A DNA stretch of 64,000 nucleotides from Acetobacter estunensis (GTDB lineage Bacteria; Pseudomonadota; Alphaproteobacteria; Acetobacterales; Acetobacteraceae), in the NCBI RefSeq assembly GCF_011516945.1, contig NZ_WOTH01000012.1, positions 29,779-93,778 on the forward strand, written 5' to 3'. This document shows, one piece after another, positions 50,680-60,026 of this stretch (the stretch's first letter is position 1; every line of letters begins with the position of its first letter). The notes below the pieces were generated by a model. That model was not told the origin of the DNA, searched no databases, and was given only the letters and a program-made list of their open reading frames with translations. The translations under genes were made by a program, and so were the position numbers.

Positions 50680-52116
50680 TCAGACAGAGTCCGGGACTTT
50701 TGCCACCCTCAGCGTGTTGGTGGAGCCGCTGACGCCGAACGGCACGCCTGCGATGATGACCATCGTATCGCCCGCGCGGGCCAGTCCGCTGGTGCGCCCT
50801 GTCTCGACCGCCGTGGACACCATCGATTCCGTGTCATGGGCATGATGCGCCGGGTCCGGCACGCAGGGGTGCACGCCCCACACAAGCGTCAGGCGACGGG
50901 CCGTTGTCAGTGTGGGTGTCAGGCCGAGAATGGCGGCGATGGGCCGTTCGCGCGCGATGCGCAGCGCGGTCGGTCCCGCATGCGTGTAGGCGACAATGGT
51001 GCTGGCATCGAGCGTATTGGCCACAAGCTGCGCGGCTCCGGCGATGGCGTCCGCCACATGATGTTCCGGCTCAAGACGCGCGGCCTGCATGAGCGCGCGC
51101 CAGCCCGCATCGGCCTCCACGCGCTCCAGAATGCGGTTCATCACCGTCACGGCCTCGCGCGGGTAAGCTCCCGCTGCCGATTCCGCCGAGAGCATCACGG
51201 CGTCTGCGCCATCGAACACGGCCGTCGCCACGTCGGAGGCTTCCGCGCGGGTGGGTGTGGGCGCTGTGATCATGCTCTCAAGCATCTGTGTGGCCACGAT
51301 GACGGGCTTGCCCAGTTTCCGCGCGGCCCGCGTGATGCGCTTCTGCGCCAGCGGCACCGCTTCGGGCGGCAGTTCCACGCCAAGGTCGCCCCGCGCGACC
51401 ATCACGGCGTCGGACGCTGCGAGGATGGCGTCGAGATTCTCCATGGCCTGAGGTTTTTCCAGCTTGGAGACGATCCACGCCCGGCCCTTCACCAGTTCGC
51501 GGGCTTCCAGCACGTCTTCGGCCTTCTGGATGAAGGAGAGGGCGATGAAATCTGCTCCGAGTTCCAGCGCGAAGGCGAGATTTTCCCGGTCGCGTGGCGT
51601 CAGGGCCGGAATGGGGAGCATCAGGTCGGGAACATTCACGCCCTTGTGGTCGCTCAGAGGTCCGCCGACCTGCACCTCGGTTTCAAGAAAATCACGACCG
51701 ACGGTCGTCACTTTCAGGCGCAGTTTGCCGTCGTCGAGCAGCAGCACGCTGCCGGGATGGGCGGCGGCGATGATTTCGGGGTGTGGGAGCTGTACCCGCT
51801 TCGTCGTGCCGGGCGTTTCATCCAGATCGAGGCGGAAAGGCGCGCCCGTCTCCAGCGTGATGTGCCCATCGGCAAAATGGCCGACCCGGAGTTTCGGGCC
51901 CTGCATGTCGGCAAGAACACCGAGCGGACGTCCGACCTCCGCTTCCACCTGTCGCACGATGCGGTAGCGGGCGGCGTGCTCGGCTTGTGTGCCGTGGGAG
52001 AAATTGAAACGGAACACGTCCGCGCCTGCCGTGGCCAGTGCGAGGATCGTCGCGTGATCGGAAGAGGACGGGCCGAGCGTGGCGACGATCTTGGTGCGGC
52101 ACTGGGCGGCGGTCAT
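50680..52116 (-). CDS. pyk: Pyruvate kinase
   Basis: 478 aa. It converts phosphoenolpyruvate and ADP to pyruvate and ATP. N-terminal TKIVATLGPSS, the barrel motifs LPALTPRDR-like IPALTPRDRENLAFALE and the catalytic MVARGDLGVELP, then KRITRAARKLGKPVIVATQMLESM with the active-site Lys region. A C-terminal allosteric domain follows (MLSAESAAGAYP onward). A short GTCCCC/GGGGAC hairpin (50650-50668) lies past its stop, with glmM beginning 105 bp after it. Confidence 0.95.
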   Translation of the reverse strand: MTAAQCRTKIVATLGPSSSDHATILALATAGADVFRFNFSHGTQAEHAARYRIVRQVEAEVGRPLGVLADMQGPKLRVGHFADGHITLETGAPFRLDLDETPGTTKRVQLPHPEIIAAAHPGSVLLLDDGKLRLKVTTVGRDFLETEVQVGGPLSDHKGVNVPDLMLPIPALTPRDRENLAFALELGADFIALSFIQKAEDVLEARELVKGRAWIVSKLEKPQAMENLDAILAASDAVMVARGDLGVELPPEAVPLAQKRITRAARKLGKPVIVATQMLESMITAPTPTRAEASDVATAVFDGADAVMLSAESAAGAYPREAVTVMNRILERVEADAGWRALMQAARLEPEHHVADAIAGAAQLVANTLDASTIVAYTHAGPTALRIARERPIAAILGLTPTLTTARRLTLVWGVHPCVPDPAHHAHDTESMVSTAVETGRTSGLARAGDTMVIIAGVPFGVSGSTNTLRVAKVPDSV

Positions 52117-52223
52117 GGAAAATCCTCTTCCGACATGATGGGTGTCAGCAGGATAACACCTGAGGCGGCCAGTGGTCGCATCGCGAGCCGCAACGCTGCC
52201 CCGGAAAAGGACTGGCCGGAAGG

Positions 52224-53258
52224 TCAGGAGGGCGGATAGGCCTCGTCGGGCAGCAGGCCCCAGATCTGGTTGCGGTGCAGCCAGCCGTCACGACGCTGGA
52301 TCGTGACCTGACACCACACCGACCCGGCCGCGCAACTGCGCAACGTGCCGACCGAGCCGGGCATCAGCACCGCCACGGGTGCTGCGCTGTCATCGCCCGA
52401 TGACCGCAGAATCACGGCGTTGGGGATTTTCTCCGCTTCGGCCGCCGTGGCCACGTGGCCGATCACCTGCGACTCGGTATGACGGTTGCCGCTCTTTTCT
52501 TCCGGCTTGTCGGAAGAGGCGGCCTTCTGCTGCGGTGCGGCGTCGGGCGACGGCGCCTTGCCGGGCGGATAGGGGATGACGAAATCATGGGAACCCACAA
52601 GCGTGGCCTGATGCACCCAGCCCTTCACGCCGTCCGGGTCTTCCACCAGCCGCCAGATGTCGAACTCACGCTCGATTTTCACCGGCAGTCCCCGACGGTG
52701 ATAGATGAACTGGATGGGATAACGCTGGCCGGGGCCGGCACGCATGTTCACATCATCCGCGCGCAGGGCCGCAAAGCGTGGCAGCGGCAGGCCGGTGTTG
52801 GTGCCCTTTGTCAGATCCGGGCCTGTGGGAGCGGGCGTCGCGGACGAGTCGGCGGCAGGAGCGGCATCGTCCGTGTCGGAATGGGCCGCGGCAGCGCCCG
52901 CCGCCGCACCGACCGCAGCCCCCGTCGCCAAATGGGCGGCGTGGTGATGGTTTGCACCGGAATGCGTGGCCTTGCTGTGGTGCGTTGTTTTTTCTTCGCT
53001 CGCATGCCGCGTGGCGTGGGTGTGGTGTTCGCTGTTCTCCGTCGCCTTGTGCGTGGCGTGCTTGTGATGAGCGGCTTTTTCTTCCGTGTGCCCCGAACTG
53101 TGGGTCACGGTTTTCCCCTCCGTGGTCGCCGCCTTCTTGTGATGATGGTGCGGCGTGGCGCTGTTTTGCGTTGCGGCCACGGCAGAACCGGTGAACGTGG
53201 CGAGGGGCGTTGCCGCCAGCAGCGAGAGGACGGCGCGCAGGGAGCGGGATGCGATCAT
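52224..53258 (-). CDS. Secreted His-rich protein with SH3-like domain
   Basis: 344 aa from the ATG at 53258, which starts a signal peptide (MIASRSLRAVLSLLAATPL through GSAVAA). Residues about 30-125 are a striking His/Lys/Thr-rich low-complexity region (HHHHKK, HHKHATHK, HHTHATRH, TTHHSKATH, NHHHAAH). An Ala-rich stretch and a C-terminal bacterial SH3-like region follow (DVNMRAGPGQRYPI, WRLVEDPDGVKGWVHQATL), with a second SH3-like unit near the end (LMPGSVGTLRSC, DGWLHRNQIWG). It is probably periplasmic or wall-associated; the His region may bind metal (inference). Confidence 0.75.
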   Translation of the reverse strand: MIASRSLRAVLSLLAATPLATFTGSAVAATQNSATPHHHHKKAATTEGKTVTHSSGHTEEKAAHHKHATHKATENSEHHTHATRHASEEKTTHHSKATHSGANHHHAAHLATGAAVGAAAGAAAAHSDTDDAAPAADSSATPAPTGPDLTKGTNTGLPLPRFAALRADDVNMRAGPGQRYPIQFIYHRRGLPVKIEREFDIWRLVEDPDGVKGWVHQATLVGSHDFVIPYPPGKAPSPDAAPQQKAASSDKPEEKSGNRHTESQVIGHVATAAEAEKIPNAVILRSSGDDSAAPVAVLMPGSVGTLRSCAAGSVWCQVTIQRRDGWLHRNQIWGLLPDEAYPPS

Positions 53259-53325
53259 GGGCGCATCCGTGCCAAGCCCTGACGCGCTCGGCAAGTGGGT
53301 TCGTGCATTCGGATGCGCGGAACTG

Positions 53326-53712
53326 TCAGAATGAGACGATCTGTCGCCCCTGCGCCTGGTCGAGAAAGGTCGGAATCCCCACGACTTTCACGCCGTCGAG
53401 CAGGTCCGACTCTTCCCGCGCGATCCGCCGCAGGCCGGTCTCGCACACCATCAGTTCCGCTTCCATCAGCACCAGTGCGTCGCGCAGCGTGGCCAATGTG
53501 GCGACTCCACGTTCCGCCAACCGCTCTTCCTCTTCCGGGCGAAAGACAGACGACGCATCGCGGCACAGAGCGGCTGTAGCCGGACCCGTGGCAAAGACCA
53601 GAACGGGGCGGTCGAGCGCCAGAGCGCCAGCGGCCAGCAGGAACGCTGCGTGAAGCCGGTCGGGATGGGCGTCGCACAGCAAAATGGCCAGACCGTTTGC
53701 GGGATCTGTCAT
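53326..53712 (-). CDS. DsrE-like family protein
   Basis: 128 aa, alpha/beta protein of DsrE/DsrF-like fold: a beta-strand start (LAILLCDAHPDRLHAAFLLAAGALAL), a strand VLVFATGPA, and LMVCETGL with a Cys in the position often used for sulfur transfer or substrate binding in this family. It overlaps the upstream E1-like gene by 4 bp, so the two are coupled. A sulfur-relay role is plausible but unproven. Confidence 0.65.
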   Translation of the reverse strand: MTDPANGLAILLCDAHPDRLHAAFLLAAGALALDRPVLVFATGPATAALCRDASSVFRPEEEERLAERGVATLATLRDALVLMEAELMVCETGLRRIAREESDLLDGVKVVGIPTFLDQAQGRQIVSF

Positions 53713-54509
53713 GATGATGCGTCTCTATGCAGAGAGCCGCAGACCGGACAGGCCGGATCGGCATCCATCGTGATGGTGGTGAAGCGCGTGGCCAGCGCGT
53801 CCCACAGCAGCAACCGCCCGGCCAGTGTTTCCCCGATATGGAGCAGTTCTTTCAGGGCTTCGGTGGCCTGCAATGTGCCGAGCACACCCGCGACGGCCCC
53901 GAAGATTCCCGCGTCCCCGCAGGAGAGAGCGTCCTGTGCCGCCTGTGTGCGGGGAAAGAGACATTCGTAGCAAGGACCGCCCCGATGAGGTCGGAAGGTG
54001 GACAACTGGCCGTCAAACCGGGCGATGGCGGCGGACACCAATGTGCGGCGTTGCGCCACGCAGGCGGCGTTGACGAGGTAGCGCGTCTCGAAATTGTCGC
54101 TGCCGTCGCACACGAGGTCATAGGCCGCGACCAGAGTCTCCGCATTGTCGGGCGTCAGCCGTGCCTCGTGTGTCTCGATGCGGATGTCCGGGTTCAGGGC
54201 CGAAAGAGTCCGGGCGGCGGACGCAACCTTGGGCTGGCCCACGCGCTCGGTGGTGTGAAGGATCTGCCGCTGAAGGTTGGAGAGTTCGACATGGTCGTGA
54301 TCGACCAGCCCGATACGCCCTACCCCGGCGGCCGCAAGGTAGCAGGCCACGGGCGAGCCCAGCCCGCCCGCTCCCACGATCAGCACCGAGGCGTTCTTGA
54401 GGCGCATCTGTCCCGTTCCACCCACCTCCGGAAGGAGAATGTGGCGGGAATAGCGCCGGATTTCGGCTTCCGTAAGGTCAATGGGCGGGGGTGTTGTTGA
54501 AGGCGGCAT
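53709..54509 (-). CDS. moeB: MoeB/ThiF/HesA-type E1-like adenylyltransferase
   Basis: 266 aa. It adenylates the C-terminus of a ubiquitin-like sulfur carrier (MoaD or ThiS). The nucleotide motif GAGGLGSPV is at 46-54, VDHDHVELSNLQRQILH carries the conserved Asp and Arg residues, DGSDNF follows, and the zinc cysteines are CYEC (180, 183) and CPVC (254, 257). No rhodanese domain is present. Which carrier it serves is unknown, since no moaD or thiS lies nearby. Confidence 0.88.
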   Translation of the reverse strand: MPPSTTPPPIDLTEAEIRRYSRHILLPEVGGTGQMRLKNASVLIVGAGGLGSPVACYLAAAGVGRIGLVDHDHVELSNLQRQILHTTERVGQPKVASAARTLSALNPDIRIETHEARLTPDNAETLVAAYDLVCDGSDNFETRYLVNAACVAQRRTLVSAAIARFDGQLSTFRPHRGGPCYECLFPRTQAAQDALSCGDAGIFGAVAGVLGTLQATEALKELLHIGETLAGRLLLWDALATRFTTITMDADPACPVCGSLHRDASS

Positions 54510-54613
54510 CAGGAAATCACTTTTTCGTGATTGATGGGAGCGGGGGCAACCGTTTGCTGCATGTCTGCTTTGCGTATGGTAGATATACTGACATGAACAC
54601 AGGGAGTCCCGAC

Positions 54614-55237
54614 ATGCGCGCCGCTGAACTCACTTCTGTCTCCGAAGCATGGGCCTGTCCCGCACGGAAGCGGGCGCGGGTTCTGTGTGTCGCCTCGTTG
54701 GCGATGTCCCTCGCTCTCTATGCGTTGTCGCCCTTCGTGACGCTGTGGACCATCGCCCGTTCGGTCGAGACGCATGACATGCTTGCCCTTGGGCAGACCA
54801 TCAACTGGACGTCGCTGGACGCGTCGCTCAAGGAGCAGGTTCTGGACGGGCTCAATCTCGGTCATGCGACGGAGGCGGCGGATGAACTGCCGGAATTCGG
54901 TGCGTCCTTTGCCACCAATGTCGTGTCGAATGCCGTGGATCTGACTGTGACGCAGCAGAATCTGGGGATGGTGGTGGATCAGGCCATGGGAGCGACCGCA
55001 CCCGGCAAGATGAGCGCGAGCACCATGTTGTCGGCTGTCGGTCATGCTGTGGTGCGTTTCACAGGCGGCAACACGTTCGAGGCGGCGATGGTGGTGCCGG
55101 GGCATGAGACGGAGACGCCCTTGCGGGTGCAGCTTCGCATCGAGCGCTGGCAGTGGAAGTTGACGCGGGTGGATCTGCCGGCTCCTGTGCCGCATCCGGT
55201 CATGGAAGCGTCGCTGTCATCGCGCCGCCCTGCCTGA
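54614..55237 (+). CDS. Membrane-anchored DUF2939-like protein
   Basis: 207 aa from the ATG at 54614 preceded by AGGGAG; ATGs at 54593 and 54491 are less likely. One N-terminal transmembrane helix (VLCVASLAMSLALYALSPFVTLW) precedes a soluble domain with ARSVETHDMLALGQTINWTSLDASLKEQV, typical of DUF2939 proteins that start with a signal-anchor and act outside the cytosol. The function is unknown. A strong terminator follows. Confidence 0.7.
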   Translation: MRAAELTSVSEAWACPARKRARVLCVASLAMSLALYALSPFVTLWTIARSVETHDMLALGQTINWTSLDASLKEQVLDGLNLGHATEAADELPEFGASFATNVVSNAVDLTVTQQNLGMVVDQAMGATAPGKMSASTMLSAVGHAVVRFTGGNTFEAAMVVPGHETETPLRVQLRIERWQWKLTRVDLPAPVPHPVMEASLSSRRPA

Positions 55238-55264
55238 AAACGACTTTAATCTTTCTGCTTTGGC

Positions 55265-55296
55265 AGGCCGGCGCCCGCATGGATGCCGGCCTTTTT
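55265..55296 (+). terminator. Rho-independent terminator after the DUF2939-like gene
   Basis: Perfect 8-bp stem AGGCCGGC / GCCGGCCT with a 12-nt loop followed by TTTTT, 28 bp past the stop. It lies between two convergent genes. Confidence 0.88.
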
Positions 55297-55307
55297 CATG
55301 CCGTCCT

Positions 55308-55535
55308 TCAGGCCTTGGGCGGCAGATCTTCTTCCAGCACCACAATGTTGAGAATGTAGGACACTTCGCCCTCGTCCTCATCACGGTGAACGGTGCCGAT
55401 CACCTCGCCATCCACGGCCAGTTCGACGGACAGGCCACGGCGCGGCGGCGGGTTGACGCTCAGGCCCTTCGCGCCCAGCAGGCGGCGCAGGCAGGTCTGA
55501 AGGCGCTGGATTTCGTCGGAAGAAAAGTCGCTCAT
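55308..55535 (-). CDS. DUF3126-like small protein
   Basis: 75 aa from the ATG at 55535 (GGAG 10 bp upstream); the frame extends 18 codons further but without family character. MSDFSSDEIQRLQTCLRRLL starts a helix, followed by a beta-rich VELAVDGEVIGTVHRDEDEGEVSY segment, the pattern of the DUF3126 family found mainly in alphaproteobacteria. The function is unknown. Confidence 0.7.
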   Translation of the reverse strand: MSDFSSDEIQRLQTCLRRLLGAKGLSVNPPPRRGLSVELAVDGEVIGTVHRDEDEGEVSYILNIVVLEEDLPPKA

Positions 55536-55745
55536 GATAGGAATCTCCGCAGCTGACGGCTGCCTGTGGCGGACGCGTCTGTCGTTCACGACGGAGCGCG
55601 GACATTCACATCGAAGGACAGCACAAAGGGAAAGGTCGTGCCGCTAATAGGCAACAGCGACCGAGGCTGCAACATTTCTGGATGCAGGTGGTTGTCGGTG
55701 AGGTGAGGGAACCGTTACCGAAGGCGGGGCGTTGGTCGAACCGGG

Positions 55746-56429
55746 ATGAGAATGGTGTCGTTGAAGTTGCGTGTCGCGAGCCGTGCAGGGCTTGCGTGTC
55801 TGGTACTGTGTCTGACGGGGTGTGGGTATTTCGACTCCAGAACGGTCCACAAGGCGCAGCTTGCCATGATCGGGATGACGGAGAATGACCTCCACTCCTG
55901 TGCAGGGATTCCCGACAAGACGCTCAAGATGAACGCGACCACGGTGCTGGAGCAGTATATCTACAAGCCCAACACGCCGGGCACCTTTTCCATCGCGCCG
56001 CTGAACATGGGCACCGTGACCTATAACGGCAGCGGCAGCGCCTGCGTCATGATGATCCGGATCGATCGGGGGCAGGTGAGCGAGGTGCATTTTGCCGGGG
56101 ATAATGATCGTCTCATCGGTCACGAGGGCATTTGCGAACCTGTGATCCGTGGATGTGTACGCCAGCCGGAGTCGACCATGCGCCATGTGAGCGGCGGCCT
56201 GTTCGGCCCGGTGTCGGCTTTCAGTTCGCCGCCCATTCCGCCGCAGAGTCAGAGCGCGGTGTGGAACGGCCCGGCGGCGGACTTGCCCGCACTGCGCACG
56301 CCTGCGGACCAGATCGCGGGTGGTGCGGCGAAAGCGGCGGCCGCCTCCCGCGCGGCGGCGCCATCGGCTCCTGTTGTGCCGGGGGGAGAGGCGGTCATTG
56401 AGCGGAGTGACGCGGCTTCCCAGAAGTGA
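55746..56429 (+). CDS. Putative lipoprotein of unknown function
   Basis: 227 aa. A type II signal peptide with lipobox LTGC (Cys at 26, or 24 if the second ATG at 55752 is used) is followed by GYFDSRTVHKAQLAMIGMTENDLHSCAGIPDKTL, reminiscent of SmpA/OmlA-like 'GMT' outer-membrane lipoproteins. An Ala/Pro/Ser-rich C-terminal tail follows (about 160-227). It is predicted to sit in the outer or inner membrane facing the periplasm. No closer family is recognised. Confidence 0.7.
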   Translation: MRMVSLKLRVASRAGLACLVLCLTGCGYFDSRTVHKAQLAMIGMTENDLHSCAGIPDKTLKMNATTVLEQYIYKPNTPGTFSIAPLNMGTVTYNGSGSACVMMIRIDRGQVSEVHFAGDNDRLIGHEGICEPVIRGCVRQPESTMRHVSGGLFGPVSAFSSPPIPPQSQSAVWNGPAADLPALRTPADQIAGGAAKAAAASRAAAPSAPVVPGGEAVIERSDAASQK

Positions 56430-56439
56430 GTGTGTGTCG

Positions 56440-57552
56440 TCAGCCGAGAATGCGACCGATGATCTGCGCGGTGTAGTCGATGACAGGAATGATGCGGCCG
56501 TAGTTGATGCGTGTCGGCCCGATCACGCCGATGGCCCCCACAATCTTGTTGCTCTCATTGCGGGCCGGGGCCACGACCATGGACATGCCCGACAGCCCGA
56601 ACAGGTCGCTCTCCGCCCCGATGAAAATCCGTACGCCGTCCGAGGCTTCGGCCAGTTCTAGAAGACGCAGCATGGCATCCTGACGTTCCAGCCGCTCGAA
56701 CAGGCGCTGAATGGTGGAGAGCCGCTCGATCTCGGTAATGTCCGTCAGCAGGTTGCCCTGTCCGCGGATGATGAGGGTGCCGCCGCGCCCCTCATCGCTC
56801 CATGTGGCAAGGCCGCTCGCCACCACTTCGCTCGTGAGCTGGTCGAGTTGGGTACGATCGGTGGCCATATCTTCGTCCACGAGGCTCCGCAACTCGCCCA
56901 GCGTGCGGCCGGACAGGCGCGCGTTGAGATAGTTGGCGGCTTCCGTCAGCGCTGAGGGCGGCATGCCCGGTGGTGTCTGGATGACGCGGTTTTCCACTTG
57001 TCCGTCCGCGCCCACCAGCACCACAAGCGCCCGGTTTTCGCCCAGCGGTACGAACTCGATATGCCGGATCGTGCCCTCTCCTTTGGGTGCGATGACGAGA
57101 CTGGCGGCGTGTGACAGGCCCGAAAGCATGGTGGAGGCTTCCGTGAGCGTGTCCTCAAGCGAGCGCCCTCGTGTTTCCAGCGAATTGGCGATCGATTCGC
57201 GTTCGTCTTCGCTCAGGCTGCCGAACTGGAGCAGGCCATCCACGAACAGCCGCAGCCCCCGTTCGGTGGGCAGGCGACCGGCGGAGGTGTGGGGGGAAAA
57301 CAGCAGGCCCGCTTCGGTCAGGGCGGCCATCACATTGCGGATGGAGGCGGTGGAAAGCCCGAGCGACAGGCGATCCGCCAAGGTACGGCTGCCCACCGGA
57401 TCCCCGGTCTCCAGATAATGCTCCACCAGCTCGCGCAGGATGGTGGCCGAACGGGCGTTCAGGCCCGAGGCGAGGGTGGAGAGATCCGGTGTGCGACCGG
57501 TCAGGTCCAGTGGACGAGGGCCGGTGGGGCGTGATCCGGGGGAACGGGCGAT
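56440..57552 (-). CDS. hrcA: Heat-inducible transcription repressor HrcA, non-canonical start
   Basis: HrcA represses groESL and related genes through CIRCE elements. The winged-helix part [28 protein letters not shown] and the core ([17 protein letters not shown], then the GAF-like inserted domain) are clear, ending [12 protein letters not shown]. No ATG, GTG or TTG lies in frame between the upstream stop (57652-57654) and the GTG at 57426, which falls inside the DNA-binding helix region. An AUC at 57552 sits 8 nt after AAGGAG and would give 370 aa, a normal length. The first canonical start (GTG 57426) would give only 328 aa and lose part of the DNA-binding domain. It is divergent from rph. 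Confidence 0.85.
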   Translation of the reverse strand: MARSPGSRPTGPRPLDLTGRTPDLSTLASGLNARSATILRELVEHYLETGDPVGSRTLADRLSLGLSTASIRNVMAALTEAGLLFSPHTSAGRLPTERGLRLFVDGLLQFGSLSEDERESIANSLETRGRSLEDTLTEASTMLSGLSHAASLVIAPKGEGTIRHIEFVPLGENRALVVLVGADGQVENRVIQTPPGMPPSALTEAANYLNARLSGRTLGELRSLVDEDMATDRTQLDQLTSEVVASGLATWSDEGRGGTLIIRGQGNLLTDITEIERLSTIQRLFERLERQDAMLRLLELAEASDGVRIFIGAESDLFGLSGMSMVVAPARNESNKIVGAIGVIGPTRINYGRIIPVIDYTAQIIGRILG

Positions 57553-57722
57553 GGTCGTCTCTCCTTGGCCAAGTGAGGGGCTTTGAGTCGGATTCTGGGA
57601 AGAGTGGTGGAGAGAAGCAAGGGGCAGGGTGGTCAGTCTGCGGAGCGCGGGTTATGCAGCCGTACGTCCGACAGGTGGGCTTATGCCGCCTGTTTCTGCC
57701 TGTTCTCCTGAGGAGCCTGCCC

Positions 57723-58451
57723 ATGCGCCCGTCCGGCCGCGCCGCTGACGCCATGCGTCCCGTTACCATCGAAACCGGTTTTTCCCATCACGCCGAAGGC
57801 TCTGCATTGATCCGCGTGGGGGGCACGGAAGTGCTTTGCACCGCCAGTGTGGAGCAGCGGGTGCCTCCGTTCCTGCGCGGCAAGGGCACGGGCTGGGTGA
57901 CGGCCGAGTATGGCATGCTGCCCCGCGCCACGCATACGCGCGGCAACCGAGAAGCCGCCAAGGGCAAGCAGTCCGGCCGCACGCAGGAAATCCAGCGTTT
58001 GATCGGCCGGTCCCTTCGCGCCGTGACCGACCTGAAGGCGCTGGGCGAGATGAGCATCACGCTCGACTGCGACGTGCTCAACGCCGATGGCGGCACGCGC
58101 TGCGCGTCCATCACCGGTGCATGGGTGGCGCTCCGTCTGGCGCTGGGTAAGCTGCACGCGCAGCGGGTTCTCTCCTCCATTCCGCTTACCGGACAGGTTG
58201 CCGCCGTGTCCTGCGGCCTGACCACGGAGGGCGCGGTGCTCGACCTCGACTATGTGGAAGACAGCAGTGCTGTGGCCGACACCAACTTCGTGCTGACGGC
58301 TGCGGGCGGCATCGTGGAAATTCAGGGCACAGCGGAAGAGAAGCCGTTCTCCGAGGAAGAATTCTTCAAGCTGCTCGCGTTGGCCAAGAAGGGCACGCAG
58401 GAACTGTTCGCGGCGCAGGATGCGGTGGTGCGGGCCACGGAAGGCGCATGA
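57723..58451 (+). CDS. rph: Ribonuclease PH
   Basis: 242 aa from the ATG at 57723, after GAGGAG with a 7-nt gap; the long open frame upstream is antisense to hrcA. Phosphate-dependent 3' exonuclease that trims tRNA ends. [29 protein letters not shown], and [21 protein letters not shown] are family signatures, with [19 protein letters not shown] in the active site. Its stop overlaps the rdgB start. Confidence 0.96.
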   Translation: MRPSGRAADAMRPVTIETGFSHHAEGSALIRVGGTEVLCTASVEQRVPPFLRGKGTGWVTAEYGMLPRATHTRGNREAAKGKQSGRTQEIQRLIGRSLRAVTDLKALGEMSITLDCDVLNADGGTRCASITGAWVALRLALGKLHAQRVLSSIPLTGQVAAVSCGLTTEGAVLDLDYVEDSSAVADTNFVLTAAGGIVEIQGTAEEKPFSEEEFFKLLALAKKGTQELFAAQDAVVRATEGA

Positions 58452-59050
58452 GCGCCACCCTTCCGCTGAAGGCGGGGAGCCGTCTGGTTCTCGCCAGTCA
58501 CAACAAGGGCAAGCTCGTGGAGTTTACCGCTCTGCTGGCGCCCTATGACATCGAGGTTATCTCGGCCGGGGAACTGAACCTCCCTGAGCCTGAGGAGACG
58601 GCCACGACGTTCGAGGGCAACGCGCAGTTGAAGGCGCTCGCGGCGGCGAAGGCGACGGGGCTTCCGGCGCTGGCCGATGACTCGGGTCTGTGTGTGTCCG
58701 CCCTCGGAGGGGCGCCCGGTATTTACTCCGCGCGCTGGGCCGGGCCGGAGAAAGACTTTCCCGCCGCCATGAAGCGGATTGAGGACGGCATTGGCGGGGA
58801 CGAGCGCGACGCATGGTTTATCTGCGTGCTGGCGCTGGCTTTCCCCGACGGCTCGGGGAAATGTTTCGAGGGACGGATCGACGGCACCATTGCGCCCGAA
58901 CCTCGGGGCGCTGCGGGACATGGTTATGACCCGATCTTTGTGCCGGTGGGCGAAAGCCGCACCTTCGCGGAGATGACGGACGCCGAGAAGAACGCCATCA
59001 GCCACCGCGCGCGGGCGTTTGAGGCGTTTCGTGAAGGCTGTCTCAGCTAA
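58448..59050 (+). CDS. rdgB: Inosine/xanthosine triphosphate pyrophosphatase (RdgB/HAM1)
   Basis: 200 aa. It hydrolyses ITP, dITP and XTP to keep them out of nucleic acids. [14 protein letters not shown] lies at the start, [22 protein letters not shown] with the catalytic Glu, [23 protein letters not shown] with the Asp, and [18 protein letters not shown] follow. All family motifs are intact. It is coupled to rph by an ATGA overlap. Confidence 0.96.
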   Translation: MSATLPLKAGSRLVLASHNKGKLVEFTALLAPYDIEVISAGELNLPEPEETATTFEGNAQLKALAAAKATGLPALADDSGLCVSALGGAPGIYSARWAGPEKDFPAAMKRIEDGIGGDERDAWFICVLALAFPDGSGKCFEGRIDGTIAPEPRGAAGHGYDPIFVPVGESRTFAEMTDAEKNAISHRARAFEAFREGCLS

Positions 59051-59067
59051 AAAGACAGATGCGATAA

Positions 59068-59089
59068 GGAGAGCGCGCAAGCGCCCTCC
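59068..59089 (-). terminator. Terminator hairpin between rdgB and rpoH
   Basis: GGAGAGCGC / GCGCCCTCC stem with one mismatch and a tight GCAA loop lies between two convergent genes. On the minus strand TTATCGCATCTGTCTTTTT follows, with a delayed T-run, so it more likely serves rpoH. Confidence 0.55.
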
Positions 59090-59091
59090 CG

Positions 59092-59988
59092 TCAGGTGGT
59101 CGCGGGGATTTCGTTGCGACGGGCGTCCACGTCCGCCTTCATCTGTGCCTGCACTTTCTCGAAAGCGCGGCTTTCGATCTGGCGCACGCGCTCGCGGGAG
59201 ATGCCGTATTGCTGGGCGAGTTCCTCCAGCGTGACGGGATCGTCCTTGAGACGCCGCTCGGTGAAGATGTGGCGCTCGCGGTCGTTGAGGGATTTCATCG
59301 CGGAGGTCAGCAGGGCGTGGCGATCCGAGAACTCCTCGTGTTCGCCCAGCATGTCTTCCTGATTCTCGCCCTCATCCACCAGCCAGTCCTGCCATTCTCC
59401 ATCGCCTTCCGCCCGCAGGGGGGCGTTCAGACTGTGGTCGGCAGCGGCCAGACGGCGGTTCATGGACACGACGTCCTGCTCCGGAACGCCCAGCGTCTTG
59501 GCGATGTGGTTCACCTGCTCGGGGGCGAGATCGCCCTCATCGATGGCCTTCATCTGCCCCTTGAGGCGACGCAGGTTGAAGAACAGCTTTTTCTGGGCCG
59601 AGGTCGTGCCGATTTTCACCAGCGACCAGCTGTGCAGGATGTATTCCTGAATGGCGGCGCGAATCCACCACATCGCGTATGTGGCAAGGCGGAAGCCGCG
59701 CTCGGGATCGAAGCGGCGAACGGCCTGCATCATTCCCACATTGCCTTCGCTGATGAGTTCGTTCAGCGGCAGACCATAACCGCGATATCCCATCGCGATC
59801 TTGGCGACGAGACGCAGATGGGAAGTGACGAGCTTGTGCGCGGCCTTCACATCCGCTTTGTCACGCCAGCGGCGGGCAAGGGCGGATTCGTCCTTTGGGG
59901 AAAGAAGGGGGTATTTGCGGATGTCCTGAAGATAGCGCGAAAGGCTGGCGTCAGGACCGATTGCGAGAGATGGTGTTGAGGATGCCAT
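59092..59988 (-). CDS. rpoH: RNA polymerase heat-shock sigma factor RpoH (sigma-32)
   Basis: 298 aa from the ATG at 59988, preceded by AAGGAGCAG; the frame is open 29 codons further, but without sigma-factor sequence. Region 2: NELISEGNVGMMQAVRRFDPE and WIRAAIQEYILHSWSLVKIG. The RpoH box QKKLFFNLRRLKGQ and the region 4 helix-turn-helix (TLEELAQQYGISRERVRQIE) are typical. The leader of ~150 bp contains a 7-bp hairpin, and rluD lies upstream on the same strand. With hrcA it gives the window two heat-shock regulators. Confidence 0.96.
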   Translation of the reverse strand: MASSTPSLAIGPDASLSRYLQDIRKYPLLSPKDESALARRWRDKADVKAAHKLVTSHLRLVAKIAMGYRGYGLPLNELISEGNVGMMQAVRRFDPERGFRLATYAMWWIRAAIQEYILHSWSLVKIGTTSAQKKLFFNLRRLKGQMKAIDEGDLAPEQVNHIAKTLGVPEQDVVSMNRRLAAADHSLNAPLRAEGDGEWQDWLVDEGENQEDMLGEHEEFSDRHALLTSAMKSLNDRERHIFTERRLKDDPVTLEELAQQYGISRERVRQIESRAFEKVQAQMKADVDARRNEIPATT

Positions 59989-60026
59989 GGAGACTGCTCC
60001 TTCATCCCGGCACCGGCGCTGTGCGT

